Assembly: GCA_035512495.1 (NCBI GenBank)
Contig: DATKDW010000014.1
Span: 1 to 37,118 of the forward strand
Length of the DNA stretch: 37,118 nt
Direction of reading: 5' to 3'
Origin: Acidimicrobiales bacterium
GTDB taxonomy: Bacteria; Actinomycetota; Acidimicrobiia; Acidimicrobiales; CADCSY01
Part shown: positions 32,636 to 37,118 of the stretch, in pieces
How positions within the stretch are numbered: position 1 is the stretch's first letter
Layout of the letters: each line of letters begins with the position of its first letter
The notes under the pieces: generated by a model
What the model was told of the DNA's origin: nothing
Seen by the model: the letters and a program-made list of their open reading frames with translations, nothing else
The model's database searches: none
Program-made: the position numbers and the translations under genes

Positions 32636-32638
32636 GCT
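32633..32638 (+). promoter_or_regulatory. -10 box TAGGCT overlapping the DivIVA stop codon
   Basis: TAGGCT lies 9 nt before the UPF0182 ATG. Its first three bases are the TAG stop of the DivIVA-like gene. Confidence 0.5.
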
Positions 32639-32647
32639 CCGCCCATC

Positions 32648-35584
32648 ATGCAAACTCCTGCGGATCTGCCCCGTCGACGGGCCGGCGGGATCGGCACGCG
32701 TGGCCGTGCCGGCCTCATCGTGTTGGCCGTCGCCTTCTTCCTGCTGCTCACCTCCCTTCGCGGCATCGCCGGATTCTGGACTGACTACCTGTGGTTCGAC
32801 TCACTCGGGCTGTCCGGCGTGTTCACCGGCGTGCTCGGCGCGCGGATCGTCCTCGGCGCCCTCTTCACCGGCATCTTCTTCCTGATCCTGTGGCTGAACC
32901 TCCTGATCGCCGACCGCGTTGCACCCCGCTTCCGGCCGGCGGGCCCGGAGGAGGAGGTCATCGAGCGGTACTACGAGATCGTCGGCCAGCGCACCGGCCT
33001 GGTGCGCGCCGGCGTCGCCTTGCTGTTCGCCCTCATCGTCGGCGTCGGGGTCTCGGGCCAGTGGAACACCTGGATCCTGTTCACCAACGCCCGTGACTTC
33101 GGGGTGACCGACCCTCAGTTCGGCATGGACATCGGCTTCTACGTGTTCCGCCTGCCGTTCCTCACCTTCCTCGTCGACTGGGCCTTCGCCAGCCTGGTGA
33201 TCATCGCCATCGTCGTTGCGGCGGCCCACTACCTCAACGGGGGCATCCGCGTGCAGGGTGCGGCCCAGCGGGTCACCCCCCAGGTCAAGGCGCACCTCTC
33301 GGTCCTTCTCGGGATGCTCGCCCTGGTCCGGGCAGCGGGGTACTTCCTCGCCCGCTACGAGCTCAACTTCTCCACCCGGGGCACCGTGCAGGGCGCCACC
33401 TACACCGACGTCAACGCCCAGCTGCCGGCGCTGTTCCTCCTGATCCTCATCTCGCTCGCTGCCTTCATCCTCTTCATCGTCAACATCTGGCGGCGGGGCT
33501 GGGTCCTGCCGGCGCTGGCCGTGGGGCTGTGGGCGTTCGTTGCCCTGATCGTCGGCGGCCTCTATCCGGCCTTCGTGCAGCGCTTCCAGGTGGAGCCCAG
33601 CGAGTCGTCCCGCGAACGCCCCTTCATCGAGCGCAACATCGAGGCCACCCGGGTCGCCATGGGCCTCGACAACGTGCGCACCCGCGACTTCGCCGCCGAC
33701 AACCAGCTCGACGCCGCCGACCTCATCGAGAACGAGGCCACCGTCCGCAACATCCGGCTGTGGGACCCCCAGGTGCTCATCCGCAGCTTCAAGCAGCTCC
33801 AGGAGATCCGGCCCTACTACAACATCAGCGACGTCAACGTCGACCGCTACGACATCGACGGCGAGATCACCCAGGTGCTGGTGTCGGCTCGCGAGCTCGA
33901 CACCGCCGGCGTCCCCCAGAACTCGTGGGAGGCACGCCAGCTGGCGTTCACCCACGGCTACGGGGCGACCCTGGCACCGGCCAACGCCAAGACCCCTACC
34001 GGCCGCCCGAACATCATCGTCGGCGACGTGCCGGTGTCCGACGAGGCCGGCATCGGCCTCGAGCAGCCGGGCATCTACATCGGCGAGAACCTCGGCGGCT
34101 ACGTCATCACCCAGACCGACCGCGCCGAGATCGACTTCCAGACCGCCGAAGGCGAGACGGTGCTCACCGAGTACGAGGGTGCCGACGGCGTGGGCATCGG
34201 CTCCTACACCCGCCGGGCGGCGTTCGCCCTGCGCTTCGGCGACATCAACCCCCTCATCTCCGGCAACCTGCGCGCCGACTCCCGGATCCTCTACATCCGC
34301 GATGTACGAGAGCGGGTGCAAGCGGCGGCGCCGTTCATCCAGTTCGATGCCGACCCCTACCCGGTGCTGTCCGGCGGGGAGGTCCGCTACGTGATCGACG
34401 GCTACACCACGTCGAACCACTACCCGTATGCCCAGCGGGCCGACACGACGCAGGTCCGGCGCGAGAGCGGCCTCAACCGGGACTTCAACTATGTGCGCAA
34501 CTCGGTGAAGGCCGTGGTCGACGCCTACGAGGGCACCGTGAACATCTACATCATCGACCCCGACGACCCGGTGGTGGCCGCCTACGCCGCGGCGTTCCCC
34601 GAGCTGTTCTCCGACATCGACGACCTGCCCGAGGGTCTCGACCGGCACTTCCGGTACCCGGAGGACCTCTTCACCGTCCAGACCAACATGTGGGGCGAGT
34701 ACCACGTCGAGGACCCCGACGTCTTCTACAACGGCAACGACGCGTGGGACGTCGCCGCCGACCCCGGCACCGCCGGCTCCGCCGCCGCCACCCAGGAGGT
34801 CGACGCCCAGGGCCGGCCCATCGGTCCCGCCCGCGACGCCCGCATCGAACCCACCTACATCCTCACCCGGCTCCCGGGCGAGGACAAAGAGGACTTCATC
34901 ATCCTGCGGCCCTTCGTCCCGACCTCCGGCGACGACCAGCAACGCCTGTTGACCTCGTTCATGGTGGCAAAGGGCGATCCAGGGAACTACGGGGAGCTCG
35001 AGAGCTTCGTGATGCCCCGCAGCGCCCTACCCGACGGGCCCGGCATCGTGGCCGCCTCGATCGGCGCCGACCAGGAGGTGTCGGAGCTCGAGACGCTGCT
35101 CGGGACCTCGGGCTCGCGCGTGCTGTTCGGGAACCTCGTCGTCTACCCCATCGAGCAGTCGCTGCTCTACGTGCGCCCGATGTACGTCGAGCCGGTGGCC
35201 ACGCAGATCCCCGAGCTGCGCAAGGTGATCGTGTTCTTCAACGGCCGGGTCGAGGTCGAGGACACGCTCGAGCAGGCGCTGATCAACCTCTTCGGTGACG
35301 CCCCCGAGACCCAGGAGGAGGGCCCGACGATCGGCTCCGATAGTCCTGACCCGGTGGATCCCGATGCCGAGGTCCCCGCGCTGCCCGCGACGGTGGCCGA
35401 GATGCTTGCGCAAGCCGAGGCGGAGTTCGCCGAAGGCCAGGCCGCTCTCGAACGTGGCGACCTGGGCGCTTACCAGGAGCACAACGACGAGGGACGCCGC
35501 CTGCTCAGCGAGGCCATCCGCGCCGCCCGCGAGGAGGAGTCGCCCACGACGACCACCACCCAGGAAGAGGCGGCGACCGCCTGA
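32648..35584 (+). CDS. UPF0182 family membrane protein
   Basis: 978 aa, a normal length for the family (mycobacterial Rv3193c and relatives). Seven TM helices fall in the first 320 residues (first IVLAVAFFLLLTSLRGIAGFW, in part; last VLPALAVGLWAFVALIVGGLYP, in part). A conserved extracytoplasmic domain of about 550 residues follows (QRFQVEPSESSRERPFIERNI, in part; TRVAMGLDNVRTRDF; RLPGEDKEDFIILRPFVP; LRKVIVFFNGRVEVEDTLEQAL, in part). The C-terminus is acidic and ends in a Thr run. Function unknown; its recurrent neighbourhood with YlbL and DUF2342 suggests an envelope role. Confidence 0.95.
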   Translation: MQTPADLPRRRAGGIGTRGRAGLIVLAVAFFLLLTSLRGIAGFWTDYLWFDSLGLSGVFTGVLGARIVLGALFTGIFFLILWLNLLIADRVAPRFRPAGPEEEVIERYYEIVGQRTGLVRAGVALLFALIVGVGVSGQWNTWILFTNARDFGVTDPQFGMDIGFYVFRLPFLTFLVDWAFASLVIIAIVVAAAHYLNGGIRVQGAAQRVTPQVKAHLSVLLGMLALVRAAGYFLARYELNFSTRGTVQGATYTDVNAQLPALFLLILISLAAFILFIVNIWRRGWVLPALAVGLWAFVALIVGGLYPAFVQRFQVEPSESSRERPFIERNIEATRVAMGLDNVRTRDFAADNQLDAADLIENEATVRNIRLWDPQVLIRSFKQLQEIRPYYNISDVNVDRYDIDGEITQVLVSARELDTAGVPQNSWEARQLAFTHGYGATLAPANAKTPTGRPNIIVGDVPVSDEAGIGLEQPGIYIGENLGGYVITQTDRAEIDFQTAEGETVLTEYEGADGVGIGSYTRRAAFALRFGDINPLISGNLRADSRILYIRDVRERVQAAAPFIQFDADPYPVLSGGEVRYVIDGYTTSNHYPYAQRADTTQVRRESGLNRDFNYVRNSVKAVVDAYEGTVNIYIIDPDDPVVAAYAAAFPELFSDIDDLPEGLDRHFRYPEDLFTVQTNMWGEYHVEDPDVFYNGNDAWDVAADPGTAGSAAATQEVDAQGRPIGPARDARIEPTYILTRLPGEDKEDFIILRPFVPTSGDDQQRLLTSFMVAKGDPGNYGELESFVMPRSALPDGPGIVAASIGADQEVSELETLLGTSGSRVLFGNLVVYPIEQSLLYVRPMYVEPVATQIPELRKVIVFFNGRVEVEDTLEQALINLFGDAPETQEEGPTIGSDSPDPVDPDAEVPALPATVAEMLAQAEAEFAEGQAALERGDLGAYQEHNDEGRRLLSEAIRAAREEESPTTTTTQEEAATA

Positions 35585-35617
35585 CGCCCGTCTTCGCGCG
35601 GCCGGCGGGAGAACGGT

Positions 35618-35646
35618 TTGGAACCAGTCGCGCGGGCGGGTATCGT
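35618..35646 (+). promoter_or_regulatory. Promoter of initiator tRNA gene
   Basis: TTGGAA (35618-35623) and TATCGT (35641-35646) have a 17-nt spacer and end 11 nt before the tRNA 5' end. This is the best -35/-10 pair in the window. Confidence 0.65.
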
Positions 35647-35657
35647 CGTCACCACGC

Positions 35658-35734
<77 letters not shown>

Positions 35735-35746
35735 ACTCGCAGGTCA

Positions 35747-35770
35747 GGCCCCACTTCTCGGAGTGGGGCC
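35747..35770 (+). terminator. Terminator of the initiator tRNA
   Basis: A 9-bp stem GGCCCCACT/AGTGGGGCC with a 6-nt loop, 12 nt after the CCA end, followed by GCTTGCTTTG. Confidence 0.85.
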
Positions 35771-35821
35771 GCTTGCTTTGTGCGGCCGTTCGACCTTTGG
35801 GCCGACAACCCGACGATTTCC

Positions 35822-36211
35822 ATGGCGAGCGAGTGGGCTACGCCGGGTCACGGCTCCAACCTTGACGGGAGGACGGGAACTCGATATGCGATCCCGGTGC
35901 AGGCTCTGGCCTGGCACGGCGAGCTCGTCGTGCTGACGCTGCGGCGGAGGATCTGGTGGCGCAACCTCCGGGCTCGACCAGCTCTCGAACTGCTTCTGCG
36001 AGGAGAGCGGATCCCCGGACACGCCACCGTCGCAGACGGCGAGCGTGCGCGGGCGGTGGTGGCCGACTGTCTCGAGGAGAACCCTCGAGTTGCGAAGTTC
36101 TACGGCGTCGAGTTGGGCCCGAGAGGCGCGATCGACGACGCGACCCTCGACAAACTCGTCGAGATGCTCGCGGTCATCGTCATCGACCCCGGTCCCGAGC
36201 CTGCAGGTTGA
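35822..36211 (+). CDS. Split-barrel (deazaflavin/PNPOx-like) oxidoreductase-like protein
   Basis: 129 aa from ATG 35822; a GTG at 35780 would add 14 residues but lies only 9 nt after the terminator. The core LDGRTGTRYAIPVQAL, then WHGELVVLTLRRRIWWRNLR, LLLRGERIPGHATVADG and LVEMLAVIVIDP resemble the F420-binding nitroreductase-like split-barrel family (G-R-x-T-G-x-x-Y-x-I-P-V, W-W-R-N). The N-terminal segment is short for that family, so the protein may be truncated or divergent. A cofactor-binding role is inference. It is preceded by no clear ribosome binding site. Confidence 0.55.
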   Translation: MASEWATPGHGSNLDGRTGTRYAIPVQALAWHGELVVLTLRRRIWWRNLRARPALELLLRGERIPGHATVADGERARAVVADCLEENPRVAKFYGVELGPRGAIDDATLDKLVEMLAVIVIDPGPEPAG

Positions 36212-36286
36212 TCTCGATGACCGTGACGACCATCGGATTGAGGTTCAACGGTCCACCCGACTCGGCAATGGCGGCTACGCCTGCGG

Positions 36287-36469
36287 GTGGCCGACATGGC
36301 CAACGTCCTCCTGCTCTCCACCGGGCTCTTCTGGGCTGCAGCCCTGTGGTGGGGTTCGACCGCCACGCATCCCGGCACCATCCACACGCCGGCCGCGTCG
36401 GTGGGCGAACCTGTCTCATCCAAGAATCCGGCGGCCCAGGTCCCATCGAACGAGAAGGCATCCCTATGA
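36287..36469 (+). CDS. 60-aa small membrane protein (hypothetical)
   Basis: GTG 36287 (or ATG 36296) to a TGA that overlaps the lipoprotein ATG (ATGA), which suggests translational coupling. It has one hydrophobic helix (ANVLLLSTGLFWAAALWWG) and a Pro/Ser/Thr-rich tail. No family recognised. The 75 nt before it (36212-36286) show no gene or clear promoter. Confidence 0.5.
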   Translation: MADMANVLLLSTGLFWAAALWWGSTATHPGTIHTPAASVGEPVSSKNPAAQVPSNEKASL

Positions 36470-37118
36470 CACGATCCACCCGACTCCTGGCGATCCCCTT
36501 CGCGCTGGCGCTGCTCGCCACCGCGTGCGGCGACGACGATCAGCAGCCTGCGATGTCCGGCGACGTCGCAGAGTCCGAGACCGACACCACGGTCACGCCC
36601 GATGACACGGACACGACAGCGTCCGCGTCGGAGGGCTCGGCGTCGCTCTCGGCGCCCGAGGATGGCGCCACTGTCGCTCGGCGGTTCACCGTCGAGATGA
36701 CCGCAGAGGGCATCGAGATCGAGCCGGCTGGAGAGGTGCGCGACGGCGCTGGTCACTTCCACGTCATGGTCGATGCAGGCTGCGTCGAGCCTGGTGAGGC
36801 GATCCCGAAGGACGACCAGCACCTGCACTTCGGTGGTGGCCAGCTCGAGGCGCAGCTCTTCCTGGAGCCGGGTGAGCACGAGCTGTGCCTGCAGGTGGCG
36901 GACGGCGCGCACGTGGCGCTCCCGATCACCGACGAGATCACGGTGAACGTCGACGGCGAGGAGCCCTACGTGACCCTTGAGGTGCCGGAGGGTGAGACCG
37001 CCACCAGCCCGCTGCCCGTGACGATGACCGCAGAGGGCATCGAGATCGAGCCGGCTGGAGAGGTGCGCGACGGCGCCGGTCACTTCCACGTCATGGTTGA
37101 CGTCGGCTGTGTCGAGGC
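36466..37118 (+). CDS. Lipoprotein with tandem DUF4399 domains (3' truncated)
   Basis: Cut by the window end; at least 217 residues. A lipoprotein signal peptide has Cys21 in LLATACGDDD, then a Thr/Asp/Ser-rich linker (to about residue 65). Domain 1 (about 66-170) shows the DUF4399 pattern: GHFHVMVDAGCVEPGEAIPKDD, in part, QHLHFGGGQLEAQLFLEPGEHELCL, in part, and LQVADGAHVAL. Domain 2 starts near residue 185 and is nearly identical over its first 25 residues. AGAAGG precedes the ATG. His-rich, periplasmic/outer-face binding is plausible, function unknown. It is coupled to the small membrane protein upstream. Confidence 0.8.
   Translation, partial: MTRSTRLLAIPFALALLATACGDDDQQPAMSGDVAESETDTTVTPDDTDTTASASEGSASLSAPEDGATVARRFTVEMTAEGIEIEPAGEVRDGAGHFHVMVDAGCVEPGEAIPKDDQHLHFGGGQLEAQLFLEPGEHELCLQVADGAHVALPITDEITVNVDGEEPYVTLEVPEGETATSPLPVTMTAEGIEIEPAGEVRDGAGHFHVMVDVGCVE
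36697..36791 (+). repeat. Direct repeat copy 1 (DUF4399 coding)
   Basis: This 95-bp segment is nearly identical to 37024-37118, 327 bp (109 codons) downstream. The first 75 bases differ by one silent T/C change; the rest drifts. Confidence 0.85.
37024..37118 (+). repeat. Direct repeat copy 2 (DUF4399 coding, cut by window end)
   Basis: The second copy of the segment at 36697-36791. It runs into the window end, so more copies may follow. Confidence 0.85.

Overview
The window is a high-G+C, gene-dense stretch of an actinobacterial chromosome. The basis is strong GC3 bias, 4-bp GTGA/ATGA start-stop overlaps, DivIVA, class E sortase, UPF0182, DUF2342 and YlbL families, and several start codons placed 6-9 nt after a TAnnnT -10 box, as in leaderless actinobacterial genes. 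Gene content and order recall deep-branching actinobacteria such as Acidimicrobiia, but that placement is inference.

Left part (1-18200): a selenocysteine tRNA and a HAD-IB hydrolase precede a compact tad-type pilus operon (CpaE/Ssd-like ATPase, TadA, TadB, TadC, Flp pilin, TadE-like pseudopilin). This is followed by a cell-surface cassette: an LPRTG-anchored secreted protein, a class E sortase and an Fn3-type membrane protein. Next come a DUF1998 (MrfA-like) helicase, a divergent BldG-like STAS anti-sigma antagonist, NhaA, DNA topoisomerase I, an MFS transporter and thymidylate kinase. From memory, HAD / ssd-tad / helicase / (bldG) / topA is an actinobacterial synteny block (M. tuberculosis Rv3661-Rv3646c; S. 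coelicolor bldG region). The LPxTG-sortase-Fn3 cassette would then be an insertion in it.

Middle part (18200-26300): a DUF2342 zincin-like protein with a broken HExxH, a NAD-dependent epimerase, an HtrA-type protease, MoaE, a small membrane protein, MreB, a HEAT-repeat protein, a TetR regulator, a two-TM protein and the YlbL-type PDZ-Lon protease. DUF2342, YlbL and UPF0182 are also neighbours in mycobacteria.

Right part (26300-37118): a structured leader with a 35-codon ORF coupled to a large membrane histidine kinase, which is coupled to a FecR-domain protein. Then come a DivIVA protein whose C-terminus looks like a phage MuF/SPP1-gp7 head-morphogenesis domain, UPF0182, an initiator tRNA with its own promoter and terminator, and a less typical tail: a split-barrel oxidoreductase-like protein, a small membrane protein, and a lipoprotein with tandem DUF4399 domains cut by the window end.

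Most interesting: the DivIVA-MuF-like fusion; a shared GAACnnGTTC palindrome upstream of the pilin and LPxTG genes; the leader/uORF of the orphan kinase-FecR pair; and the recurrent leaderless promoter signature.
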